A stretch of 43,027 nt of DNA from Nostoc sp. WHI (lineage in GTDB: Bacteria; Cyanobacteriota; Cyanobacteriia; Cyanobacteriales; Nostocaceae). Numbering within the stretch: the first letter of the stretch is position 1; each line of letters opens with the position of its first letter. The position numbers were made by a program, and so were the translations under genes. Shown here piece by piece: positions 1 through 8,289 of this stretch. The DNA is taken from positions 1-43,027 of the forward strand of contig NZ_WBKM01000282.1 of assembly GCF_015714725.1 (NCBI RefSeq). The letters run 5' to 3'. The notes under the pieces were generated by a model. It was not told the origin of the DNA. It worked only from the letters and a program-made list of their open reading frames with translations, and searched no databases.

Positions 1-102
1 CGAGGAATAAACACGTTAACCGAACTGTATTGGGTAGGGAATTGTTTAAAAAGGGCGATCGCAGAACATATCGAGGCATTACACGCCAGTGCTTCGGGGT
101 GA
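1..102 (+). CDS. 3' end of an unidentified gene (partial)
   Basis: Frame 1 is open from the window edge to a TGA at 100-102, giving 33 residues that begin RGINTLTELYWV and end HASASG. It carries a HIP1 site (GCGATCGC), which occurs in both genes and gaps here. A stretch this short can be open by chance, so this is only a possible C-terminus; I do not recognise the family. The 21-bp array begins 56 bp after the stop. Confidence 0.35.
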   Translation, partial: RGINTLTELYWVGNCLKRAIAEHIEALHASASG

Positions 103-158
103 ATTATAGCGATCGCAATCTCCGACAACCAAGGCACAAGTCTAAAAAACTGCTGAAC

Positions 159-410
159 GAGTATCAAAGACTCTCGCACGAGTATTAAAGACTCGCCGAC
201 GAGTATCAAAGACTCTCGCACGAGTATTAAAGACTTGCCGACGAGTATCAAAGACTCTCGCACGAGTATTAAAGACTCGCTGACGAGTATCAAAGACTCT
301 CCCGCGAGTATCAAAGACTCGTGGATGAGTATCAAAGACTCTCGCACGAGTATTAAAGACTCGCCGACGAGTATCAAAGACTCTCCCGCGAGTATCAAAG
401 ACTCGTGGAT
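159..410. repeat. 21-bp tandem array, 12 units
   Basis: Twelve head-to-tail 21-bp units. Each has the layout GAG-N9-CTC-N6, where the first 15 bases read GAGTAT(C/T)AAAGACTC (one unit ends ACTT) and the last six vary. The variable hexamers run TCGCAC, GCCGAC, TCGCAC, GCCGAC, TCGCAC, GCTGAC, TCCCGC, GTGGAT, TCGCAC, GCCGAC, TCCCGC, GTGGAT, so units 5-8 and 9-12 form an almost exact 84-bp second-order duplication. A 13th unit starts at 411 and decays. Because 21 is a multiple of three, several frames stay open and give heptapeptide ORFs on both strands (e.g. TTG-started minus 142-417); I read these as by-products, not genes. Confidence 0.95.
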
Positions 411-524
411 GAGTCAACTGAACGCAAAAGGGGCGATCGCTTCTACCAATTCTTCAAAATACGCGATCGCTGCCAACCAGAAAAGCCAAATTCAATTCTG
501 ACTTTCTCAATTACGAATTACGAA

Positions 525-3500
525 TTACGAATTACGAATTAAATCTTGCACTCTCGCTACCATTTGCCTAACTCTCTCAGCATGAGGAGATTGGATACGC
601 TGCAATATATCCAAGGCTGGTTGCAAATAATCTAGTGCTTGATTGTAATTACTCTGTTGTTCTGCTATATGCCCTAACCACCACAGCGTTATTGCCTTGG
701 TTGGGACATCGCCGATTTGTTCATTGAGAGCGAGGGATTGTTGATAAAGGGCGATCGCTTCTTCTATTTCTCCGCTATTGGCTTTGAGTATTCCCAATTT
801 TTGCAACGTTGCCGCCTTGCCTTGGACATTGCCGATTTGTTCATTGAGAGCGAGGGATTGTTGATAAAGGGCGAGCGCTTGTTCTATTTCTCCTCTATTG
901 GCTTTGAGATATCCCAAGTTGTTTAACGTCTGTGCCTGACATTGGACATCGCCGATTTGTTCATTGAGAGCAAGGGATTGTTCATAAAGAGCGATCGCTT
1001 GTTCTATTTCTCCTCTATTGGCTTTGAGTATTCCCAAGTTGTTTAACGTCTGTGCCTGACCTTGGACATCGCCGATTTCTTCATTAAGAGCAAGGGATTG
1101 TTCATAAAGGGCGAGCGCTTGTTCTATTTCTCCTCTATTGGCTTTGAGCAGTCCCAAGTTGTTTAACATCCTCGCCTGAACTTGGACATCGCCGATTTGT
1201 TCATTAAGAGCAAAGGATTGTTCATAAAGAGCGATCGCTTGTTCTATTTCTCCTCTATTGGCTTTGAGCAGTCCCAAGTTGTTTAACGTCCTCGCCTGAC
1301 CTTGGACATCGCCGATTTGTTCTGTGAGAGCGAGGGATTGTTCATAAAGGGCGATCGCTTGTTCTATTTCTCCGGTATTGGCTTTGAGCATTCCCAAACA
1401 GTGCAACGTCGCCGCTTGTTCTTGTTTATCTTCTAAAGGACAAAGGTTTAACGCTTGTTGATAATGCTTTAGTGCCTGATCAACCTCACCAACTTGGCTC
1501 TCACAATAACCCATCTCCTTGAGAACGCGATAGTCTTCAGTAATTTCTAAGGTTGATTTGCACAGCTGCACCGCTTCCCTAAATCGACTTTGATGCCACC
1601 AGCGATTTGCTAAACTGCTTGCTATGTTGGCTGCTTTTTTTTCTTCCTTACCCAGCAACGCCAACCGATGAATTTCTAACCGTTGTTCCTCGATTTCTGT
1701 GTTCGCCTCTTCCCACCAAAGGCGATACAACACCTTAGCCGCTTGCTTATGTAATTCCCCATCTGACTCTATCTGCACAGGCAAAATGCGCGGCACTCGT
1801 AACGCCTCATCGTGGCTCACTTCCAACAGCCCCAACGCGATCGCCCGACTAATATAATGTGACAAATTGGGGATAGTGTCACAAACTGCGGCTAAAGCTT
1901 CCCTCGGTACTGGCAACTCAAACACCAAACCCCGTGACAACATCTCCCGCATGGTTGTATCCATCTGTTGCAGCAACGCCTCTGCTAAAACTTGCTCTCG
2001 CAACTCCACCGGATCTGCTGCTAACCGATTCAAAATTGCCGCTTGGTCAACTGTTGTATTTTGCAGAATCTTATCCAACCATTCCAGCAAGCGGGGATTA
2101 CCATCTGCTAACTTCTGCGCTTGCGATTTTAACGCCTCATCCACCTGAGATTTAGCATTAAAGGCTGTGAGGCGATCGCACTTTTTTCGCAAATCTGCCC
2201 CTTGCAGTGCATCCAACGGCTGCTTATGGAAATACTGCAACTGGGTAAATTCAAAATCGTAACGGCAAGTAATAATGATCCGGTGGGAAGTGTAATTTTC
2301 TCTAATCGCCCAAACTAAAGCAGTCAACACCTCTGCTGCTTCTGATTGCAGATGACCTAACCCCCCTAACCCCCCTTCCCTACAAGGGAATGGGGGAACT
2401 TGACTCCCCTCTCCGCTTCGGAGAGGGGTTGGGGGAGAGGTCTCTAAATTTCCTTCAAAGTCATCCAGCACCAACAAAAACGGCTTTGCTTGTTCATGTA
2501 ACTGCTGGAAAACTCGCCTCAGCCGATATTTCAATTCTTCATCGTAATTTTGTAAGCTTTTGCGTTGTTCGTTGTCATCCAACTTTTCAGCCAAACGACT
2601 CACCAAATTAGCTTCATCAATTCTCCCCACCCAGACAACACGCTCAAAATTCGGCAAGCGATCGCACAGCCTAGCTGCTAAACTACTTTTACCTAAACCG
2701 CCCATGCCATAAATCAACACCCCAACCTCATCAGTTGATTGACTCAGCACCCGCAAACAATTTTGCAATTGACGGCGACGACCAACAAAACTTTCTCGCG
2801 TCGGGACTTTCACCTTACCCGCAGGATCTAAAAACTGGGTAGAAACAGAAAGCGGTGGTGCTGGTTTACGTCCACGAGTCCGCAATGACGTAACTAATGA
2901 ACCGGGTAAATTGCCTGCTGCATACAACCGCAACAAATGCCAATCCCGCGCTTTGTTCTTAATTAATGCTTGGTAGGTACAAGCAAGAGCTTCGGTTATT
3001 TGCTTTCCGGCTGACAATTCCTGATACAATGCAGCAGCTGCGGCTGTAGCATCAGGATCTAAAACCTTTTGACCCCAACCCAAAACTGCTTTTGCACCCG
3101 ATTTCAACAATTCTTCAGCCATTGACGGCACAGATCCCGAATTGCCAGCTTGCCCGGTGCGACAACCAGAGAGGAAAATCAGTTTAGGCAGTCGAAATTG
3201 TAATTCTTGGGCAATATCTCCAGCAGTGGCATAGAAAGCTTCACCTGTTGCCGTTTCTGTAATGAAGCGCGGTTGCCCATCTTGTAAAGTAGCATGACCC
3301 GTTAGGTGTAAAACATCAAAATATTCCCTGTCGTAACCATCAACTAAATAACCCAACTCCGATAAACAGCCGCTTTCTTCCACCGTCAAAGCTAAAGGTT
3401 GTCGCGCCGTTGCTTCCAGAATCCGTGCTTCCTCAGCCTCAAACTCCAGCACAGGTTCAACATTCAGAGGCGAAGTTGCCATAAACAAAACTTGCAGCGC

Positions 3501-3929
3501 CCGGTTTTCTGGTTCCCCTTCAATGGTCAATTTTTTTACCGCGCTATCCGACACCCAGCGCACCGGGACAATCGCCGGGATTTGCTGAACCAAAAAACTA
3601 ACGCCATCGTGCAGCACCTCCCAAGGCAGATGGGCAAGTTTTTCAGATGCGGCGATCGCCAGCACGATCCCCTCACGCTTATACTTATCTAACAAAGGTT
3701 GCAGCCAGCGATCGCTCCCATCCAACCAGTTATACAATCGCCGTCCAGTTACTATATAATCCTCTGGTAAATCCGCAACATAATAATCTCTCTCAGCCAA
3801 CTTAATCAAATCAGCGATTTCTGTTAAAGGGAGCGATCGCTTTTTATACTGGTCTGGATTATCAATAAAATAACGTAACTCTACGTCATTCTCGGCAACT
3901 GGCTTGAGGTCAAGGTGGAGCGTTTGCAC
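525..3929 (-). CDS. CHAT protease - STAND/NB-ARC-like NTPase - TPR protein
   Basis: 1134 residues from a GTG at 3929; an in-frame TGA lies just upstream. Order: N-terminal region (1-85); CHAT caspase-like domain (about 85-345) with the likely catalytic His212 (LHLTGHA) and Cys256 (FLSGCRTG); STAND-type ATPase (about 375-760) with Walker A GMGGLGKSS at 408-416 and Walker B FLLVLDD at 484-490; then TPRs, the last part being near-identical 40-residue repeats with core LNNLGLLKANRGEIEQAIALY. This is the layout of bacterial NLR-like proteins, in which TPRs sense, the ATPase oligomerises and the CHAT protease acts; substrate unknown. Residues about 496-528 are encoded by an interspersed repeat that sits directly after Walker B. 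It lies 75 bp downstream of the EACC1-like gene, probably in one operon. Confidence 0.9.
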   Translation of the reverse strand: MQTLHLDLKPVAENDVELRYFIDNPDQYKKRSLPLTEIADLIKLAERDYYVADLPEDYIVTGRRLYNWLDGSDRWLQPLLDKYKREGIVLAIAASEKLAHLPWEVLHDGVSFLVQQIPAIVPVRWVSDSAVKKLTIEGEPENRALQVLFMATSPLNVEPVLEFEAEEARILEATARQPLALTVEESGCLSELGYLVDGYDREYFDVLHLTGHATLQDGQPRFITETATGEAFYATAGDIAQELQFRLPKLIFLSGCRTGQAGNSGSVPSMAEELLKSGAKAVLGWGQKVLDPDATAAAAALYQELSAGKQITEALACTYQALIKNKARDWHLLRLYAAGNLPGSLVTSLRTRGRKPAPPLSVSTQFLDPAGKVKVPTRESFVGRRRQLQNCLRVLSQSTDEVGVLIYGMGGLGKSSLAARLCDRLPNFERVVWVGRIDEANLVSRLAEKLDDNEQRKSLQNYDEELKYRLRRVFQQLHEQAKPFLLVLDDFEGNLETSPPTPLRSGEGSQVPPFPCREGGLGGLGHLQSEAAEVLTALVWAIRENYTSHRIIITCRYDFEFTQLQYFHKQPLDALQGADLRKKCDRLTAFNAKSQVDEALKSQAQKLADGNPRLLEWLDKILQNTTVDQAAILNRLAADPVELREQVLAEALLQQMDTTMREMLSRGLVFELPVPREALAAVCDTIPNLSHYISRAIALGLLEVSHDEALRVPRILPVQIESDGELHKQAAKVLYRLWWEEANTEIEEQRLEIHRLALLGKEEKKAANIASSLANRWWHQSRFREAVQLCKSTLEITEDYRVLKEMGYCESQVGEVDQALKHYQQALNLCPLEDKQEQAATLHCLGMLKANTGEIEQAIALYEQSLALTEQIGDVQGQARTLNNLGLLKANRGEIEQAIALYEQSFALNEQIGDVQVQARMLNNLGLLKANRGEIEQALALYEQSLALNEEIGDVQGQAQTLNNLGILKANRGEIEQAIALYEQSLALNEQIGDVQCQAQTLNNLGYLKANRGEIEQALALYQQSLALNEQIGNVQGKAATLQKLGILKANSGEIEEAIALYQQSLALNEQIGDVPTKAITLWWLGHIAEQQSNYNQALDYLQPALDILQRIQSPHAERVRQMVARVQDLIRNS
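2354..2442. repeat. 89-bp interspersed element inside the CHAT gene
   Basis: Begins GACCTAACCCC and ends GGGGGAGAGGTC, so its ends form an imperfect inverted repeat, with an internal hairpin around CTCCGCTTCGGAG. Near-identical copies lie at 24757-24845 (also 89 bp) and 25301-25388 (88 bp). Here it is read through on the minus strand as about 30 Pro/Gly-rich residues (SPPTPLRSGEGS..., PPFPCREGGLGGLG) without breaking the frame. I recall such peptides as the usual trace of this repeat type in cyanobacterial proteins. Confidence 0.85.
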
Positions 3930-4004
3930 ATTCGGAATCCTGAGACTTCAGTATTTACCCCAAGTCTATCATCCCCAATTCCGCAAACGCGATTCATCAA
4001 GTCT

Positions 4005-4331
4005 CTACGATTCTAAAATTTGGCGAATCTCTTCCAGGGTTGCATCTTCTAAAAGGAGTCGTCTGCCATTGCGCCCCACAATCAACACCTTTTCAATTCT
4101 TTTACCAGACTGTTTAGCTTTATATTCTTGATACCACTTGCGGATTTGTTCAGCAATAGCGATCGCACCCCCAACAATACCAACGATGGTTGCAACAGTT
4201 GCTATTACTCCTTCTTTTTCCGGTGCTTCTGAACTAACGCTATAGTTACCTGAGATACCAGGAATTGCTAAAAGCGCCTCTGTTGCTGCGATCGCATCTT
4301 CACCCTCAATTGCCAACCGAATTTCTGCCAT
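4005..4331 (-). CDS. EACC1-like effector-associated small protein
   Basis: 108 residues from the ATG at 4331; a TTG five codons upstream (4346) is possible but less likely. The N-terminus MAEIRLAIEGED, the central Gly/Ala/Ile-rich hydrophobic stretch (VATIVGIVGGAIAIAEQI) and the strand-rich C-terminus (KVLIVGRNGRRLLLEDATLEEIRQIL) resemble effector-associated constant component 1 (EACC1), a small protein described next to CHAT, caspase and other effectors in predicted conflict systems. It precedes the CHAT gene on the same strand with a 75-bp gap, as that family would predict. Family assignment is from memory of the pattern; function is inferred from the neighbourhood only. Confidence 0.65.
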   Translation of the reverse strand: MAEIRLAIEGEDAIAATEALLAIPGISGNYSVSSEAPEKEGVIATVATIVGIVGGAIAIAEQIRKWYQEYKAKQSGKRIEKVLIVGRNGRRLLLEDATLEEIRQILES

Positions 4332-4420
4332 AGCATTGCTCTGCAAGTAACTCCAGGCTCATTTTTAATAATACCAGACAGCGATCGCTCCAAAAGTCAT
4401 TTCTCACTTCTCCCTACTCC

Positions 4421-5125
4421 CTACTCCCCACTCCCCACTTCCCCTTGATGTTCACACTTAAAACCTCGATACTGCCAAGCTTGCATATCCACCTCGCTAA
4501 GTCTGGTGACATTTGAGCATTGTGGTTGAATAATTTGACTTAAAATCGCCCAAAAGAAACTGCGTGTTAAATCTAGTCCCGTCTTCAGCCTAGATTCACG
4601 ATTACCAGGAATACCTTGCTCCTGAACAATCTCTGGCTCTACCCAAATACCATGAGCGCCCAAGAGAATCTGTGCCATCCATTTAGCTCTCGGTAAATGA
4701 CTTGGTGAAGTAATCAACATGACTTTATGCACTCCCCAACGCCGCAGAATTGGAATACTATAATAAAAATTTTCAAAAGTGGAATTAGCGCACTTTTCTA
4801 ACCAAACGTTTTGTAAGTCTGCTAATTCCCGTTGAAAAATTAACCGTATACAAGGGTCAGGAGAACCATGAGAAATCAAGATTGGGATTTGCGGGTATTG
4901 TTTTGCTTGTTGGACGACATAAGTTTCTCGACGAATACTGCCACCAAGTACAAAGAACGCATCTACTGGTCTAGAAGAAGCAAAAACTAAGGTTATAGTA
5001 GTAAAAAATAGCCAAGCACCCAGCACAAAGTACAATCCATAAATGGGTTTTTGTAACGATTGCCACAGATTATTCAAGTTTTTTGTAATGGAAATTAATG
5101 ATTTGATAGTAAATTTGCGTTTCAT
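4421..5125 (-). CDS. YdcF/ElyC-type DUF218 membrane-anchored protein
   Basis: 234 residues from an ATG. An N-terminal signal-anchor (about 28-50, LYFVLGAWLFFTTITLVFA) precedes a DUF218 domain with the typical opening VDAFFVLGGSIRRET and the later segment VMLITSPSHLPRA. The family (YdcF, SanA, ElyC) is linked to envelope and peptidoglycan functions; no specific reaction can be given. The last residues (EHQGEVGSGE) and the stop are encoded by a common TCCCCACTCCCC-type intergenic repeat, so the original C-terminus may have been altered by repeat insertion. No partner gene is apparent. Confidence 0.8.
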   Translation of the reverse strand: MKRKFTIKSLISITKNLNNLWQSLQKPIYGLYFVLGAWLFFTTITLVFASSRPVDAFFVLGGSIRRETYVVQQAKQYPQIPILISHGSPDPCIRLIFQRELADLQNVWLEKCANSTFENFYYSIPILRRWGVHKVMLITSPSHLPRAKWMAQILLGAHGIWVEPEIVQEQGIPGNRESRLKTGLDLTRSFFWAILSQIIQPQCSNVTRLSEVDMQAWQYRGFKCEHQGEVGSGE

Positions 5126-5437
5126 GACTTAGGTAGTAAAAGCTGATTTAATGGCTGTCCAACAGGAATGCAATTCAGTGAGCAAAGTGCTATCTTATAA
5201 AAGTAATCTAAAGTGCAAACATGACGCTAATCAAAGTGTCACAAGGTGAGTATCGCCTTCCGCAGAAGGCTTACAAACTGAGAAATGATTGTTAATAACT
5301 AATGCAGTATTTTCGGCATCATTGAACGAGAAAATGATGAAGAGATCATAGCTAATTTTGGGGTATAAAAACTTAAAAATTTCTGGAAAGACTGATTCAA
5401 GACCGTCAACAACACTATATATTCCATCTGAATATAC
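5126..5437. other. Gap between DUF218 gene and ctp gene
   Basis: 312 bp separating divergent genes, so it should hold both promoters. A TTG-started minus ORF (5231-5446) crosses it and overlaps the protease start; I do not accept it. A short imperfect hairpin (CGCCTTCCGCAGAAGGC, 5251-5267) looks like an interspersed repeat. I see no convincing promoter boxes. Confidence 0.5.
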
Positions 5438-6778
5438 ATGAACCAATCTGCGAAAAGTTACTCACTGCTCCAAGTAGCCTTGATTGGTGGAGCGATCGCC
5501 ACTACTACTACAATGTCTGTGTTTGGCTCTGCTTGGACTCGCGGTGTCCGTGCTTCCCTAGCCCTACAAGACAGCCCAAAAGCAATAGTTGACCAAGTAT
5601 GGCAACTGGTGAATCATGAATATGTTGATGGCAAATTTAATCAACAAAATTGGCAAGCAACCAGACAAAGCCTGTTGAGTAAAGACTATTCATCTCGTGA
5701 AGAAGCTTATGCTGCCATCCGCGAAGCTTTACAAAAGTTGGGAGATCCTTACACTCGGTTTCTAGATCCTAAACAGTTTGAAGCCCTGACTAGCCAAACA
5801 TCTGGAGAAGTCTCCGGCATTGGTATTCGGATGGAAGTGAACGAAAAAACTAAGCGGCTCACTGTTGTCGAAGCCATAGAGAATTCCCCAGCCCTGAAAG
5901 CTGGGATTAAACCAGGCGATGAAATTTTGGCAATTGACGGCAAACCCACTCTCAAAATGAAAGTGGATGATGCCTCCAAGCTAATTCGCGGCAAAGCGGG
6001 TACTGCCATCAAACTCCGGCTGGGACGGATGGGGCAAAATACCTTTGATCTGAAGTTAACGAGGGCAAATATTGAAGTGCCAACAGTACGCTATACCCTC
6101 AAACAAGAAGGGAATCGACGCGTTGGCTATATTCGTTTGCGAGAATTTAGCTCTCACGCCGCAGAGCAAATGCAACGCGCCATCCGCGATTTGAACAGTA
6201 AAAAAGTTGATTCTTATGTACTGGATTTGCGAGGCAATCCAGGCGGTTTGTTGCAGTCGAGCATTGAAATTGCTCGGATGTGGCTAGATAATGGCGCAAT
6301 TGTCAAGACAGTAAACCGTGTTGGCGGCACTGAGGAAACTAAAGCCAATCGCACTGCTCTAACAAATCGTCCCTTAGCGGTATTAGTGGATGGTAATTCA
6401 GCTAGTGCTAGCGAGATCCTCACAGGCGCACTCAAAGATAATAAACGGGCAGTAGTTGTCGGCGGTCAAACCTTTGGCAAAGCCTTGGTACAGTCAGTTC
6501 ATGAACTCGCAGATGGTTCCGGCTTGGCAGTCACCATTGCCCATTACTACACACCTGCGGGAACAGATATCAACCATAAAGGGATTACGCCGGATATTAA
6601 AGTAGACTTGACAGAGCCACAAGAGCGTCAGTTGGCTTCTAATCCAGATTTAATCGGAACTAAGAGTGATCCGCAATATGCCCGCGCGATCGCAATTCTA
6701 TCAAATAACAGCTTCGCCCAACCGCCGGCAAATCAACCCACTCGACCAATGAGCCGAGCGGGTGACTTGAAACCTTAA
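5438..6778 (+). CDS. Carboxyl-terminal processing protease (S41, CtpA family)
   Basis: 446 residues. An N-terminal hydrophobic signal segment (about 10-32) fits export to the thylakoid lumen or periplasm. A PDZ domain follows (about 125-205; GEVSGIGIRM, AGIKPGDEILAIDGK) and then the S41 core with LRGNPGGLL. The Ser-Lys dyad is visible: GNSASASEIL with the serine near residue 322, and FGKALVQS with the lysine near 348. Cyanobacteria carry several paralogues: CtpA matures photosystem II protein D1, and others act on lumenal or periplasmic proteins. The sequence alone does not tell me which this is (CtpB- or CtpC-like possible), so no symbol is given. The ATG at 5438 sits directly before the signal peptide. 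Confidence 0.93.
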   Translation: MNQSAKSYSLLQVALIGGAIATTTTMSVFGSAWTRGVRASLALQDSPKAIVDQVWQLVNHEYVDGKFNQQNWQATRQSLLSKDYSSREEAYAAIREALQKLGDPYTRFLDPKQFEALTSQTSGEVSGIGIRMEVNEKTKRLTVVEAIENSPALKAGIKPGDEILAIDGKPTLKMKVDDASKLIRGKAGTAIKLRLGRMGQNTFDLKLTRANIEVPTVRYTLKQEGNRRVGYIRLREFSSHAAEQMQRAIRDLNSKKVDSYVLDLRGNPGGLLQSSIEIARMWLDNGAIVKTVNRVGGTEETKANRTALTNRPLAVLVDGNSASASEILTGALKDNKRAVVVGGQTFGKALVQSVHELADGSGLAVTIAHYYTPAGTDINHKGITPDIKVDLTEPQERQLASNPDLIGTKSDPQYARAIAILSNNSFAQPPANQPTRPMSRAGDLKP

Positions 6779-7059
6779 GTGAGTGATTTGTTGTCAGGTG
6801 TTCATATATTCCCAAATCCAGATTTTTGGAGTTATGAAAACAGAATTCAGGAGTCAGAATTCAGAATGAATTGGAGTCTGATAGGTAAGTGAATAAATGT
6901 GTTTAAGTATACAGCTAAATTTCAGATTTACTGCTCAATAAGAAAGTGGTGAGTCCCAATCGTTCACTAATTAATTCTGACTCCTGACTCCTTCTCATCG
7001 TTCCAGGATTTTAGATTGGGAATACTAGCTAGTAATCCCATCTCCAAAGTTTCAGATTT
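6779..7059. other. Repeat-bearing gap between ctp gene and GT2
   Basis: Contains CAGGAGTCAGAATTCAG near 6847 and the roughly inverted TTAATTCTGACTCCTGACTC near 6971, a common Nostoc-type intergenic pair that could fold the ~130 bp between them into a loop. No ORF or convincing promoter seen. Confidence 0.5.
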
Positions 7060-8049
7060 ATGAATCATCAGCCATTTGATACAACCATCGTCACCAGCTT
7101 TTTGCCAATGGTGTCGGTGGTTATTCCTATTTATAACGGTGAGGCAGATTTACCAGATTTGATCAATTGTCTATTGTCTCAAACTTACCCAAAAGACCGG
7201 GCAGAATACTTATTGGTGGACAATAACAGTAGCGATCGCACTCTCACCATCCTCAAAACATCTGCCGAAAATTGCCCAATTACAATTCACCCATTGAGCG
7301 AAAACCACATTCAAAGCTCTTATGCTGCTCGTAATACTGGGATTCGCACATCTGTGGGCGAAATTATAGTTTTTACCGATGCTGATTGTCGTCCGCAACC
7401 GCAATGGTTAAAAGCATTAATTCAGCCTTTTGTCAATTCAAAAGTGGTAATGGTCGCTGGTGAAATTTTACCACTACCAGGCACAACTCTGTTAGAACAA
7501 CATGCAGACCGTCAAGAAACTCTGTCGCAAAAACATACCCTTGCCCATTCCTTTCGTCCCTATGGTCAAACCGCTAATTTAGCGATTCGACGCATCGCCT
7601 TAGAAAAAGCGGGTTTATTTCGCCCCTATCTTACCACTGGCGGCGATGCAGATATTTGCTGGCGAATTCTAGAGGAAAACATCGGGCGTTTGGAATTTGC
7701 CCCAGAGGCGATCGTTCAGCACCGCCACCGTGCCACACTCAAAGAACTGCAAAGTCAATGGCGGCGGTATGGACGCTCAAATCGCTATTTACACGAACTA
7801 CATGGTGTAGAGTTGATGCGAGAGATTACACCCAAAGAATGCGGCTATCGCTTAGTCCGTTGGTTATTCAAAGAAGTACCAAGGGATATTAAGAAGGCGT
7901 TGGCGCAGCCCAATCCAGGCATCGCGCGTAAAGTTACTCCTGTAGATTTATTAAATACTCCCATTGGTTTGTTCACTGCTAGGGCGCGTACTGCTGGGCA
8001 AAGAGAGGCCAAATTGCCAGACAATGCCAAGATAATTGATCGGCTCTAA
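7060..8049 (+). CDS. Family 2 glycosyltransferase
   Basis: 329 residues. GT-A fold: N-terminal VSVVIPIYNGEADLP (about 18-32), YLLVDNNSSD (nucleotide-sugar site), ARNTGI, and the DxD-type motif FTDADCRP near residue 106. The acceptor-side motif GGDADICWR lies near 191. No membrane segments are evident, so it is probably a cytoplasmic or peripheral enzyme making a polysaccharide or glycolipid; donor and acceptor are unknown. It stands alone, with 281 bp upstream holding only interspersed repeat sequence, so pathway context is missing. Confidence 0.9.
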   Translation: MNHQPFDTTIVTSFLPMVSVVIPIYNGEADLPDLINCLLSQTYPKDRAEYLLVDNNSSDRTLTILKTSAENCPITIHPLSENHIQSSYAARNTGIRTSVGEIIVFTDADCRPQPQWLKALIQPFVNSKVVMVAGEILPLPGTTLLEQHADRQETLSQKHTLAHSFRPYGQTANLAIRRIALEKAGLFRPYLTTGGDADICWRILEENIGRLEFAPEAIVQHRHRATLKELQSQWRRYGRSNRYLHELHGVELMREITPKECGYRLVRWLFKEVPRDIKKALAQPNPGIARKVTPVDLLNTPIGLFTARARTAGQREAKLPDNAKIIDRL

Positions 8050-8137
8050 TAATACTATAAGACTCGGATATGAGCAGTCCACTTTTACGGTATCTTAATA
8101 TTATGAAAGAGCCAAGTAAGAAAAAACGAAGGCTCTT

Positions 8138-8236
8138 CCCCTACTCCTCTCCCCAAGTTCGCAACTGCAAATACACTAGTACCAACGTCGCAGGATGCCC
8201 CGCAAGGGAATAGAGCGGTTTAATAGCACTGCCAAT
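8138..8236 (-). pseudogene. Internally deleted scar copy of the sugar-permease gene
   Basis: Bases 8138-8192 match 13698-13752 (the 3' end of the permease gene) with two differences. Bases 8188-8236 match 14250-14298 (its middle) with one difference. The two blocks join at TCGCA, which borders both sides of the missing 497 bp in the intact gene. The result is a 99-bp fragment, out of frame at the join (ATC CTG CGA CGT TGG TAC TAG), so it is non-coding debris. It points to a duplication of the permease region followed by deletion between 5-bp direct repeats. Confidence 0.85.
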
Positions 8237-8267
8237 AATTATCTCTAGTTGGAGTCTTTACTTAAAC
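8237..8267. repeat. 31-bp direct repeat, copy 1
   Basis: Starts AATTATCTCTAGTTGGAGTC and ends TTTACTTAAAC. Related copies are at 9040-9070 and 10114-10144, all in the same orientation. It abuts the permease scar on one side and precedes the MazF-like gene end by 22 bp. Confidence 0.85.
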
Positions 8268-8289
8268 ATCGCTATTTTTCTGCATAAAC

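Noticed and set aside
159..410. CRISPR array
   Set aside because: Units are contiguous 21-mers with six variable bases, with no 30-40 bp unique spacers and no cas genes.
142..417. 91-residue minus ORF of VFDTR heptads
   Set aside because: It is only the translation of the 21-bp array, starts at TTG, and other frames of the array are open for the same reason.
235..501. 88-residue plus ORF of TSIKDS heptads
   Set aside because: Same array read on the other strand; no ribosome site, no conserved tail.
717..926. Plus-strand ORF over the TPR repeats
   Set aside because: Antisense shadow of the TPR-coding repeats; mirrors their 120-bp periodicity.
5231..5446. 71-residue minus ORF upstream of the ctp gene
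   Set aside because: TTG start, overlaps the protease start codon, its tail is made of a short repeat, and it occupies the expected promoter region.
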